Shown: positions 27,446 to 37,585 of the stretch, in pieces
How the letters are laid out: each line of letters starts with the position of its first letter
Position numbering within the stretch: position 1 is the first letter of the stretch
Assembly: GCA_025602915.1 (NCBI GenBank)
Contig: JAHLJZ010000034.1
Span: 171,041 to 235,040, forward strand
Direction: 5' to 3'
Source: Paraphysoderma sedebokerense
Taxonomy: Eukaryota > Blastocladiomycota > Physodermatomycetes > Physodermatales > Physodermataceae
DNA length: 64,000 nucleotides
Notes under the pieces: model-generated
Databases searched by the model: none
The model's input: only the letters and a program-made list of their open reading frames with translations
What the model was told of the DNA's origin: nothing
Translations under genes and position numbers: made by a program

Positions 27446-28886
27446 TTAAGCTTCAGCCTTCCTCGCAAAATCAAAAAGAGTCCTTAGCACGTCCGTCAAT
27501 GTTATAACACCTACAGGTCTCTCCAGTTCGTCAACCACCCAAACTCTATGTAACCTTTTGTTCACCATTCGTTGAATTACATCCCACAATGTGTTTTCTC
27601 TCCTTGCTACTAATTCCAATTGTCTTTCGCGGTGTTTGATATCCTCGCCGACCATTCTTTCCTCCAATCTTAGGAATCTTCCAACAGTCAATGTAGGCTC
27701 GATAAAGGGGAATTTGAATTCGACGTTTCTTAAATCAGATATGGAAAATGTTGACATCAATTTCTTGGTGGTGGGATCTATCACTGGCACTGAAGATATA
27801 TTGTGATCACATAATCCTTTAAGTACCGAGAGCAATGTAGATTTAGTGGTAACCGTCAAGACGGGGTGTGTTGTAGTTACCAAGTTCAGAGAGTCGATAG
27901 TTTGTGAGGTTACAGGTTGTAGGTGACTGAACAGTGACATATTGTCACGGAGATAGGCAAGGACATCCGATTGTGTGCATAGCCGATAAACGGTAGACGT
28001 TGGGGCCAATGGATTTGGATGAGCTGCAACAAGCCACCTGTGAACTCCCTGAGTTTATGTAGATTTTGGTTAACCAATCTTCTCATATCGTTGAGCGACG
28101 AATGACTTGAGCGCGACGCCGCGCCAAGTAACGAAGTACAGAGGGGCCTGGGGGAAGAGAGCCCGCCAAAATGAGATCAAAATAAGCACTACAAACCTTA
28201 GTCAATGGCTCCAAAACGCCCATTAAACCTGCGTCATCTCTAGTGATCCATAAACTTAAACTTTCGTCGGATTCACCTATTATATTTCTGACCGTGGTTT
28301 CATTGAGGTAGCGTTGAATTGTCTCATCAGACACCCGCTCGTTGCGCTCAATTTCCTTTGATTCGACAGTAACAAGCCACATGACGACATCTAAGAGCTG
28401 CAAGATCAAGAAGAGCGGTTAACATAAGATGATTGTTGGCTCACAGACAAAAGGGAAAATCGCGGCCAAAGGGCCCGACACTTACACTGACAATACCAAT
28501 ATCTGTCGGAAACCAAGCATCGGCAAAACGCAACAAGTTAGTATACTTGATCCAGGGCGCTTGCGCGGGACGTTGTCGTCCAACCAAATCAATCATCAAT
28601 TCTAAGGAACAGTCCAAAACTCACATTGTTTGCCCTCATCAGCCACCGCATTCACTCCACCGGCACCGATCCATCTACCAGCTTCTCCGAAAACGGGTAC
28701 ACTCAATATTTTATTTCTTTGTAAAGTATCAACTAGTTGTCTAATAGAAGCGGAAACAGGAATATCGATCAGGTCCTTTTTCAGCGAGATCATGGGCCGG
28801 AGGGTATGTTGGTGGAGAGAGCGAGCCTTGCCAGAGTCGCCGTTAGCCTTTCCTTGTGCAGAGTTATGTGTCATCATTGTTTCCAT
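27446..28886 (-). CDS. Four-CBS-domain protein with a 17-nt micro-exon (4 exons, 360 aa)
   Basis: Exons 28886-28625, 28502-28486 (17 nt), 28397-28197, 28048-27446. CBS motifs are adenosine-nucleotide sensors. Seen: CBS1 (IDIPVSASIRQLVDTL, then KILSVPVFGEAGRWIGAGG), linked through the micro-exon to YIGIVSLLDVVMWLVTV; CBS2 ending GVHRWLVAAHPN and YRLCTQSDVLAYL; CBS3 (HPVLTVTTKSTLLSVLKGL, SSVPVIDPTTKKLMSTFSIS); CBS4 (ENTLWDVIQRMVNKRLHRVW, GVITLTDVLRTLFDF). Two Bateman modules place it near AMPK gamma (Snf4) and Sds23-type proteins; which one is not settled. A shorter 23-nt 'intron' would end the protein in a stop and is too short to be spliced, whereas the micro-exon restores the conserved QYIGIVS. 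Start METMMTHNSAQG preferred; an upstream in-frame region to 29138 lacks convincing coding character. Confidence 0.85.
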
Positions 28887-29143
28887 TTGAAATCTATGGT
28901 GAATTTTCAGTAGATGAGGTAGAGAGTGGTAACCGTGGATATTTATGTCGAATGATGGTGGAACTGATGACTCAACGTGTATACTCTCTATGACGTCATG
29001 GCTCACTATGACCTGGTTGTCTTTAGGGTCAGGCAGTCCTCGACACTTGGGGACGCGTTTGGTTTGATTAGGTAGAGTGGTGGTATGTCTTACATTATTG
29101 TTATCTATGTACAATGGGAGAATAAACAGTATCTGCAATTAAT

Positions 29144-30241
29144 CTATGTGCTTTTGTCGTCTTTTGTGGGACCGTCGCCCTTGTCACTTTTCTTATCCTC
29201 CACTTTCCACATGTTCATCTCCATCAACTGCTCTCTCAACTCCTTTACCAGGTCTCTTTCACCCCTAACATCCTTTTGCGTATTAACATACTGCATCAAT
29301 TCAATTGGTATCTTTCCTTCTTCAATCGCCTGCTTAGCTTCCCGGTCCATTTTTTCGACGACATCCATTCCGTCGTATTGATACTTCACCACTTTTAAAC
29401 CCATACCAGCAGGTACGTTGTGATTTAAATATTTGATCCATTTGTCAACTACGTCTGGATTGCCGTTATAAATAGAAATGCACCGACGGTGAGTCACCCT
29501 TTGAAACGTTTCCTGAAATTTTTTGTATTTAAACGGGGATTTCAGAACAGTCCAGCGCCTGATCAGCCGTGGAAGTCGGTAGAACGAATGTGGAAGGGAC
29601 AAATGGGTGGCGGCTTGTCGTGAGAATTGCGAATAGAATTCAACTTGTTGGGGAATGTAACCAAGAAGATGTAACTCGCAAATAGGGTATCGTTTGTCTG
29701 TTCCTATTTGGACGCGACAAATAAGATTAAAAGACAAAAATTCGTTAATAATGTTCACTTCAAACTTCCTCCATCACTGACCAATTGAGATGCATAAGAC
29801 TCATAATAAATATTAGGTGATTGTTTCTCATCACAAGCTCTAAAAGAACTTTAGAGTGGTGCATGTGAAAATCAATTTTCTAATCATCGTCTTACTATAA
29901 TTCCCGGGATGAAAAACTAGTCTCGCAGCAATGGAAGAATATGACATACCTTTCATCGCCTGCGAATCCACGGCATCCATAGATTTGGGAGCAGGGTTTT
30001 GGGCAGACGCTCCTGCCGAGGAAGCATTTGAAGAGGTTATACTGTAGATATCAAACAAAATAGTAAAATTAAAATGAATCAGTAATCATTCTGACATAAA
30101 CAGTAATTATATAACAAAACCATTCGAAGTCAAGATAAGCGAAGGGAGAAATCCTTTTTACCTGGCGAAGTTCTTCTTCCCCACCCTAATTCCTGCTTGA
30201 ATATTTTTTGAGGCTGCCCTCACACCAGGCCCGGATACCAT
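29144..30241 (-). CDS. RSM10: Mitochondrial ribosomal protein uS10m (3 exons, 243 aa)
   Basis: Component of the head of the mitochondrial small ribosomal subunit. Exons 30241-30162, 30041-29950, 29703-29144. The N-terminus (MVSGPGVRAASKNIQAGIRV) is basic and serine-rich, as expected for a mitochondrial targeting peptide. The uS10 core starts at ICELHLLGYIPQQVEFYSQF and contains GLPRLIRRWTVLKSPF-like text (LPRLIRRWTVLKSPFKYKKF), the QRVTHRRCISIYNG loop and PAGMGLKVVKYQYDG. An alanine-serine linker separates the peptide from the core. The C-terminal 60 residues are charged (KMDREAKQAIEEGKIP... KKSDKGDGPTKDDKST), an extension commonly seen in fungal homologues. It ends 257 bp before the CBS gene start on the same strand. 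Confidence 0.92.
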
Positions 30242-30997
30242 AAAGAAAGGATAAATAAGTGATGGTAATTGAGAATTCATTGGAAAATTTTCTTCCGTAA
30301 AAGAAGGTATTCGGTCTCAGTACAATGCGTGCAGACAAAAAAATGAACAGATCTTGGAGAGTTGCACGTGACATGTTGCCATAGAAATCATAGAGATCAT
30401 CTATGGACTACCATTATGACAGTAGAAGTAAATGGTTATGACTTACAAGATTGATTGTATCTGTGCATCATTGTATTCGTTAACCTACATACAGGTTTCG
30501 TTGATAAGCTACTTCTATTGTCTTGGGGACAGCGATCAAAGCCCCAAGTACCCTCTGCTGCGCTGGAAGGTGGAAATGGATTGAATATTTGGCAGAATAA
30601 ACTGTAAGACGGTTAATGAGATTCAGCTTAGAAAAGAATGGCATCTGATGGGTTTCTGCCTGTTCGACAGATAGAAGAATTCCTGATGAAGTCCAGAATT
30701 GGAAACCGTAAATTGTCGCGATTAATCGCAAGTCCCTAACCTCTATCTCTTGCGGAAGCTGGCTTAATACATTGATATGAAATAGGATTAAGATTTATTA
30801 CTTTTGAAGGTTACTTCTTGTATTTGATAACTCAACTTATGACTATTAACTATTTATCGGTTGCAAAGTAAATAAACTGCAGGGTGACTTGATTTGCGTG
30901 CGTTTTTAATTTCCCCAATTTCAAATTGATGATATCCTACATTCAACAATCAAACCGAGTCAAAAGACTAGAGGTACAATTCACCACATTTGCGGAA
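30242..30997. other. Intergenic between uS10m and HSP10, contains an orphan open frame
   Basis: Apart from the orphan frame described separately (30480-30762, minus) this interval is AT-rich and should hold the HSP10 3' flank and the uS10m promoter. A 63-codon minus ORF starting at 30374 overlaps the uS10m start and is not convincing. Confidence 0.45.
30480..30762 (-). pseudogene. Orphan coding-like frame without a start codon (about 94 codons)
   Basis: The minus strand is open from an AAG splice-like site at about 30763 to TAA 30480-30482 and reads like protein: LRLIATIYGFQFWTSSGILL, HQMPFFSKLNLINRL, then IHFHLPAQQRVLGALIAVPK and TIEVAYQRNLYVG. There is no in-frame ATG until the middle of the frame, and no upstream exon with an ATG could be found before the HSP10 stop. 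A GTATGT donor near its end (30486-30491) would allow a further exon. It may be an exon of an unrecognised gene or a relic. I do not recognise the family. Confidence 0.3.
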
Positions 30998-31571
30998 TTA
31001 TTGAGCCAATTTGGCCAAGATCTCAGATTCTCTGTAAATTATCAATTCCTCGTCCGATTCTTTTCCTTGACCGGCAAGTCTTACATTCTGACCTGCAAAT
31101 TGCGGCAAGATGACTCGATCGTTGGGTTGAAGTGTCGGTGGCTGAATTTTTCCGTCCTTCGTGAGTGGCAATAAATATATGTATGTCAGTATAAAAAGTT
31201 AGAAGGTGAATGGAGGGAGAAGTAAGGTAGACGGCAAGATCTCAACAAAAGTAATTGAAAATTGAACCGAAATCTTACCCGACCGACAGCGCCCGGACCG
31301 ACAGCAACAACGATTCCTTCGTTCAGATTCTCTTGAGCCTTTTCTGGGATATAAATGCCCGAAGCAGTACGCTAAAGGATAGACATTAGTTTTGTGCATG
31401 TCATAAAGAGAGTTTGAAATATGCAAGTATAGACATACTGGGCTGGCTTTGAGTCTTTGGACAAGAATTCTGTCCATAAGGGGAATGATCTTTTTAGCGG
31501 CGGAGGACTAGGCAACCATTCAGTCAGTCATCCATGACACCGTACGAATTTCTTCAGCGCGGACTTACCAT
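30998..31571 (-). CDS. HSP10: Mitochondrial co-chaperonin Hsp10 (4 exons, 107 aa)
   Basis: GroES-type lid of the mitochondrial chaperonin; a heptamer that caps Hsp60 in the matrix. Exons 31571-31569 (ATG only), 31507-31439, 31371-31279, 31156-30998. Seen: [17 protein letters not shown], the mobile loop [25 protein letters not shown], and the roof/beta-barrel part [19 protein letters not shown], ending [20 protein letters not shown]. Length equals the family norm (about 100-107). The first exon encodes just the initiator methionine (ATG followed at once by GTAAGT); the joined N-terminus [11 protein letters not shown] is typical. The last acceptor is AAG, preceded by a TACTGAC branch sequence. 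The gene is divergent from HSP60, with 280 bp between start codons. Confidence 0.93.
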
Positions 31572-31851
31572 TGCTAGTAGTGTGTATTGTAATAGATGGG
31601 ATGAGATCTGTATCAGAAAGGTGCAAACGAATGGACGAAATGGAGGACAGAAGAGGAAGAGAGTCGAAACGCAAAAAATTGCAGGAAATTTCTACAGAGT
31701 TCTTTTTTCCCTTTTTCAAAAAAACAAAATTCGGGCGCGGCCGGTTTCTTTAAGTTCAAAAAAACTTTTTTTTCTTTTGCGTTCGCTGTTCCTCTTTTCG
31801 TCCACATCTGCTCCGCTACATCCACATCTCTATTTTATTATCGAAAGAAAG
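31572..31851. promoter_or_regulatory. Shared bidirectional HSP10-HSP60 promoter
   Basis: These 280 bp separate the HSP10 ATG (minus) from the HSP60 ATG (plus). They hold a heat-shock element and T-rich tracts. Such head-to-head pairing keeps the lid and cage proteins in step and is also known for the mammalian HSPE1/HSPD1 pair. Confidence 0.8.
31684..31703. promoter_or_regulatory. Heat-shock element (gapped nGAAn/nTTCn array)
   Basis: Read in 5-bp modules the site is gGAAa-tTTCt-acaga-gTTCt: two abutting inverted modules and a third one helical step away after a 5-bp gap. This is a gapped HSF-binding arrangement. It lies near the middle of the shared HSP10/HSP60 promoter, so it can serve both genes. 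Confidence 0.65.
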
Positions 31852-33960
31852 ATGCTTAGAGCTTCGAGACAACTCGCCCGGCTCTCTAGCCAGTCCACCT
31901 CCACTGCCTCAGTCCGTCCCAGCCTTCCCTCTTCTCTTAGGTTCTATTCCTCGCACAAAGAACTCAAATTCGGAACTGAAGCCAGAACCGCCCTCGCTAG
32001 AGGTGTAGATACCCTCGCCAAGGCTGTCGCCACCACCCTCGGACCAAAGGGTAGAAATGTTCTTATCGAACAACCCTACGGTTCTCCAAAGATCACCAAG
32101 GATGGTGTCACTGTTGCCAAGAGCATCACGTTGGAAGATAAATTCGAAAACTTGGGTGCCAGGTTTGTATCCATTTATTCATGAAATCTTGTGAATTTTG
32201 TCTTTTTCCCTTTTGTCGGTATCTTTGCAATTCCGGATTTCCATTTTTGCTCTGTCGATCCTTCCCGCCAATTTTGGTTCCGATCGGCAGGCAAGTTTGA
32301 CCCGATCTGGGAGTATCTTCCTTTCAACTTTTTAAGAAAAATCAATTTTAATTCAGTCTTATATATATATCTTAAAATCATTATGTAACGTTCTATTTTT
32401 TGTTATTCCCTTGTTAGACTCGTTCAAGACGTTGCCAACAAGACCAACGAGGTTGCTGGTGATGGTACCACTACCGCCACTGTGCTGGCCAGAGCCATTT
32501 TCAATGAAGGTTTGAAATCAGTTGCCGCTGGCTGCAACCCAACCGATTTGAGACGAGGTGTTCAAGCCGCTGTTGAGGATGTTGTCACCTATTTGAAGAG
32601 CAAAGCTAAAATGATCACAAGCTCAGAGGAAGTCGCTCAGGTATAAAAATATTTTTTCTTAAATCGTTTTTCATTCAATGTTCTGACATCTCGTCGTAAC
32701 GAATAGGTTGCAACTATTTCTGCCAATGGAGATCGTCATGTGGGTAACCTTATTGCCCAAGCCATGGAAAAAGTTGGTAAAGAAGGTGTCATCACTGTGC
32801 AAGAAGGCAAAACGCTCAACGATGAACTCGAAATCACCGAAGGCATGCGTTTCGATCGTGGTTTCATCTCCCCCTATTTTATCACCGATACCAAATCCCA
32901 GAAAGTTGAATTCGAGAAACCCCTTGTTCTCCTTTCAGAAAAGAAAATTTCCGTCATCCAAGATGTTCTTCCTTCCCTCGAAATTGCCGCCCAAACTCGT
33001 CGTCCTCTCCTCATCATTGCTGAAGATGTTGATGGCGAAGCCCTCGCTGCTTGTATCCTCAATAAACTCCGTGGTCAAGTACAAGTCGCTTGTGTGAAAG
33101 CTCCTGGTTTTGGTGACAACCGCAAGAATGTCCTTCACGATATGGCCATCCTTACTGGTGGTACCGTCTTCTCCGACGAAACTGACATTAAGTTAGACAA
33201 AGTAACCCCCGAATTCCTCGGTTCCACAAACTCTGCTACCATCACCAAGGAAGACACCATTTTCCTCAATGGGGCTGGCGACAAGAAATCTATCTCTGAA
33301 AGGTGCGAACAAATTAGAGCTGCCATCGCCGAAACTACTTCCGAATACGAAAAAGAAAAATTGCAAGAACGTCTTGCTAAGCTAAGCGGTGGTGTCGCCG
33401 TCATTAAAGTCGGTGGATCATCTGAAGTCGAAGTCGGTGAAAAGAAAGATAGATTTGTCGACGCTTTGAACGCTACAAGAGCCGCCGTAGAAGAAGGAAT
33501 TGTTCCTGGCGGTGGTACAGCTTTATTAAAAGCTTCGTTGACGTTGGAAAAACTATCTGCATCCACCAAAAACTTTGATCAACAACTTGGTATCACGATT
33601 GTCAAGAACGCCTTACGTGCTCCTTGTTCCTCAATTGTAGACAACGCTGGTGACAGCGGTGCCTTCGTCGTTGGCAAACTTATTGATCTATCCACCTCTT
33701 CCACTCCTTCATCTTCCTCAGGCACACCGGAAATTGACTTCAACCTAGGTTATGACGCCGCTCAAGGTAGATACGTAGACATGGTCAAAGAAGGTATTCT
33801 AGATCCTTTGAAGGTTGTTAGAACTGCTTTGGTAGATGCCAGCGGTGTCGCCAGTTTGTTGACAACCAGTGAGTGCTTGGTCGTTGAAGCCCCGAAGAAG
33901 GAAGCTGCTGCTCCACCAATGGGTGGTATGGGCGGTATGGGTGGCATGGGAATGATGTAA
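31852..33960 (+). CDS. HSP60: Mitochondrial chaperonin Hsp60 (3 exons, 595 aa)
   Basis: Group I chaperonin (GroEL type) that folds imported matrix proteins in an ATP-driven double ring with Hsp10. Exons 31852-32162, 32418-32640, 32707-33960. The first about 34 residues ([20 protein letters not shown]...RFYSS) form a classic arginine/serine-rich matrix-targeting peptide. Motifs: [34 protein letters not shown], the ATP site [13 protein letters not shown], the apical region with [30 protein letters not shown] and [11 protein letters not shown], ending in the characteristic [12 protein letters not shown] tail. A serine-rich insertion ([13 protein letters not shown]) sits in the equatorial part near residue 520. 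Length and order match fungal Hsp60 (about 570-590 aa). Confidence 0.97.
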
Positions 33961-34435
33961 GTTTCTTACAGTGAGCAGATAAAATATTTAGTGAGCGGAG
34001 CGGAATCATTTCTAAAGTAGAGCAGATGTGGTCATCACAATTATCCTCGTAGTCCAAGTTCTAATGGCTAAAATCATGTAATAATATTATCATAATTTTG
34101 TTATTGTTATAAACAAGTTTTCGTTGTATCAAGATTTCATATGGAAATAGTAAGCTAATGATTCTATAATCGTTTGCGATTAAAATTCAAATCAGTCAAG
34201 TAAATGCTTGTAGGCTCCTCTTTATTCAAGGGACGCACAGATGGCAATCAAATTGTTCAAATACCCTCCCCAGGATGAATTGGACCTCACTTCTTTCCAA
34301 AAAAGGATCTATTATGGACCGTCCATAGAGAATAAAACCTCATATAATTACAAGTATCTATATTGTCAATTTACAAGTACAAGGAGGCATAACTTAAAAC
34401 GAATTCTCCCATCCTCTGTTCCCAACCGATATCAG
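33961..34435. other. Convergent 3' flanks of HSP60 and GPI1
   Basis: AT-rich sequence between two convergent genes. A 77-codon plus-strand ORF (34241-34474) runs antisense into the GPI1 3' end and lacks coding character. No gene seen. Confidence 0.6.
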
Positions 34436-37423
34436 CTAAATCTTTGGATTTCGGGTAAGAATGGAAATAATTGACGGAGGCGTATTCTAATAACAGCACA
34501 TAAAGAGGGAAAACCAAGCGTGAATAATTGCAGTATACACCTCCCTATCTCGCATAAACTGAGCGGCAATCACAAACCTTCATTCTTAGATATGCCTCTT
34601 TCTGGCTACTCGATTTTGAATACGCCAATTCAAATTCAACTCCACCGACGACACGGTCCGGATCTTTAATACGAAGCATAACACTGAACAGCGGGAACGT
34701 ATTTAGATATTGAATTAAAAATGTACAAAATTTGTGGAGTATCATAATTGGTACACGGATCTACAACGTTATTCATTATTCGAGATTATTACTCACATGA
34801 ACGTGATGATCAGGGAAGTAAATAAGAATGGATGATACGTACGCTCCAAAAAACTAAAAAATAACATACCATCGTCGGTGCCAAGAAAATTAATAGAGTG
34901 AAGAGTATAGTTCCAACAAGCAGCTGATCTAAGTCGTAATCCGCGGAATCATATCGATCACGGAGCGGATTGTACTTTTTGCCTTTTAAATTTCAATTTA
35001 TATTCATTCTAGTAAGTCCGATGGAGTCAAATCGAACACCAGAATCGATAGATTACCAACCTTGAAATAACAAGCCCAAGCCTCTACCGGCTTTCCACAT
35101 CCAGAACGTCAATCGCTTAGCGATGATGTAAAACCATGTTATATGAATGACTCCAATTGACAAAAGATCAATCAATAACGATATTATAAATGTCGACCCA
35201 AAATATCCAGTAAGACTTATTAAACGGAGCAGGCCGAATGTCGACGCCAGGAGGGGGGTAAGGAGAACTGAAAGAAGTGTCAGGAGTTTAGACTATCTGC
35301 TTAATGCCAAAGACAAATAACACGTACAATTCCATAAATAGATTAACCATAAAAATAAGTCACCTAAGAAAGTGACCAAATTATTGTTCAATTTTAAGCC
35401 GGCTGGCCACGACATTAACCAATTAATCATCGATTTGATATGAGTAACCGTATAGTACTATTATCACATATTAGTCAACCGAATCGAAAGACAGAAAATC
35501 AAGCACAATTAGACGAGAAACTCTAGATCTCCTTAAAATTGGGCTCACCTCTATGGTCCAGTTAACCCATTCCGAAATTTCCTGTGCATTGTCATACAAA
35601 ATTGAGCCGATCGCAATACCGATAATGACGTCGTTGAGAACGAGCCACATCGAGTTATAAAAACTTTGATTAAAATACATCAGCCGAATGAAAATGATTG
35701 ACGGTCCATGTCAGTTGATATAAAGTGATACTAATCAAGGAAAAAAGAATGCAGACTTGATATACTGTGTCGCTCTATTTTTCAGTTGTTCGGTGTATAA
35801 TTCTGAATCATTGTCGTTTCTCAATCGTTGCGTGTTCTCATCGCTCTGATCTAGATCTGGAGACGATTGCATGAGACAAGAAACCTGAGCGGGCCAGGAA
35901 TAGAACATTTGAGAAAGTCGTGTATGCAGGTGATTCACTTTGCGTTTACGAGCAAATGGTTTCATGAATGATTCGGAGATCGAATAGGGGAAGAATTAGC
36001 TAAGATTATTGAGCTCTGTATTCGCCTGGTTTCGTACTTACCAGAAACACTGAGTTCTCTTATCTTCCATTTAACAATCTTTCCACCTTCATTTCGTCCA
36101 CTCAAGGCCGGCGCCCCAACCTTGACATCGCCAAGCAGTCCGACTAAGTCAGCACATTTACTGCCAATACACACTATTGATTGTAAAACAGATTGTGCAA
36201 TATGATGGATGCGTGTTGTTTGAAGAAGGTGTAATATAGGAAAAGCGAGATATTTAAGACACGATAGGACAAACGACGGAAAAGAGAATGGACATGGGTG
36301 AAAGAGTGAGGTGATTGCGTAGGTTGAGTTCAGAAGTGTTATAATCTCAGATAAGTTTGACTGGTTTATAGTGAAATATTCCGGTTGAATATGAAGATAC
36401 GAAGGCCGGTCACTAGAGGAAGGAGAGGACGGCGGAATTTGAGAGTGTGGATTTGAAAACACTCTTGTTACATCGCCAAATCCGGAGCAGTGTAAATCTA
36501 TTTTCCTCTTTAATCCCCCAAATCCTTTTGCAGAGATAGAAGGTAGTTGCTTCATTCGAGGTGTATTTTGATCATCGGTGAAATCGATGTTAATAGGTTT
36601 GAGGGAATAGAAACGGAAATATCGTGTGTCGGGCCGGGTATAAATAATGGCAACGGCTTTGAGAGGTAGATACCTCGAATCAGAGGTATCAGAAAATGAG
36701 ACACATATGCCCCTTTTGTATAAGAAGACCATTCAGATTTTTACGACCGACAAGTTGAATATCAGAATTAAGAATGGCTTACCGCGTTCGAGGGAGATAT
36801 GTCGATTTGTCGATGTCAATAGTGAGCCATGGATAAAAATGCGAACGATCTAAGACAGAAGAGTTTAAGAATATACATTATAGGCCCGATACTGTTAAAT
36901 TGATATTGTTACCTTGCTCAAATAGTCGGGCATCGTCCTCGCTATCTGTGCTGTCATACTCCGAATCAGTATCCTCATTGGAAGTATATATTAACCTGCA
37001 TTCACCAAGTAGTCTGAGGCCCCTACTAAGTCCAGAAGGAATCAAATTTCCGTCGACCGATATATTAAAATCCCGGAAACATTTCAAAACCCCATGATTA
37101 TCGAACATTGACTGGACTTGATCCAACGGAACGATAGTCGCGATAATATATACTCCATTGGTATTGTTGGTTTTCAGGCTTTCATCATCCGCACGTATCT
37201 TGTCGTCAGCCGGCGAGTTCGGATTATCTATTCCAACCGTTTGATGACTACCATTTAGAAACCATCCACACAAGTAGCCGATTAGTCCGTTCTTTCTGAT
37301 CCACGCTGAAGACTTTGAATCGGCTATACAATGTAAAATGTCTCGTTTAGCATCTGAAGGATAGAATAATTGTGCCTCTGAAACTGAATGTAGCATTGAT
37401 TTGTGGATACGAATCTCTGCCAT
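34436..37423 (-). CDS. GPI1: GPI1/PIG-Q subunit of GPI-GlcNAc transferase (10 exons, 742 aa)
   Basis: Subunit that stabilises the ER complex making GlcNAc-phosphatidylinositol, the first step of GPI-anchor synthesis. Exons: 37423-36913, 36849-36783, 36712-36042, 35937-35757, 35663-35549, 35457-35328, 35267-35061, 34982-34870, 34760-34578, 34486-34436. The divergent N-terminal half is soluble; the conserved membrane part begins about residue 470. Family marks: FYNSMWLVLNDVIIGIAIGS, WLMSWPAGLKLNNNLVTFLG, LLTPLLASTFGLLRLISLTG, TWFYIIAKRLTFWMWKAGRG, KKYNPLRDRYDSADYDLDQL followed by LLVGTILFTLLIFLAPT, and LNTFPLFSVMLRIKDPDRV with GGVEFEL. The donor of exon 4 (GTCTGC) is weak and was chosen because it gives YINFYNSMW, as in relatives. 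The start MAEIRIHKSM lies 162 bp from the divergent MLH1 ATG. Confidence 0.9.
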
Positions 37424-37585
37424 AGCCGCTTACACCATTTGTTTGTTTACATTTACTGTTATTGTTCAACTTCGAACGTGCGAGTTGAGTTCGCTCAATT
37501 CAGCACCACCTCGCTCAATTCAATTGACCCACTTTGCGGATATATCTCTCAATTAACATTTCAATTATCTACATCGTTCATAAGA
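37424..37585. promoter_or_regulatory. GPI1-MLH1 divergent intergenic promoter
   Basis: Only 162 bp separate the start codons of two divergent genes, so both core promoters and leaders must fit here. The sequence repeats CGCTCAATTCA twice (about 37491 and 37512). No TATA box is evident. Confidence 0.55.

Noticed and set aside
28602-28624. A 23-nt 'intron' GTGAGT...CCTTAG at the end of the first CBS exon
   Set aside because: Too short to be spliced and it would create a TAA at the junction. The longer intron to the 17-nt exon restores the conserved CBS strand.
34854-34869. A 16-nt 'intron' GTATGTTATTTTTTAG in GPI1
   Set aside because: Too short; the acceptor at 34761 keeps phase and joins directly to the conserved LNTFPLFSVMLRIKDP block.
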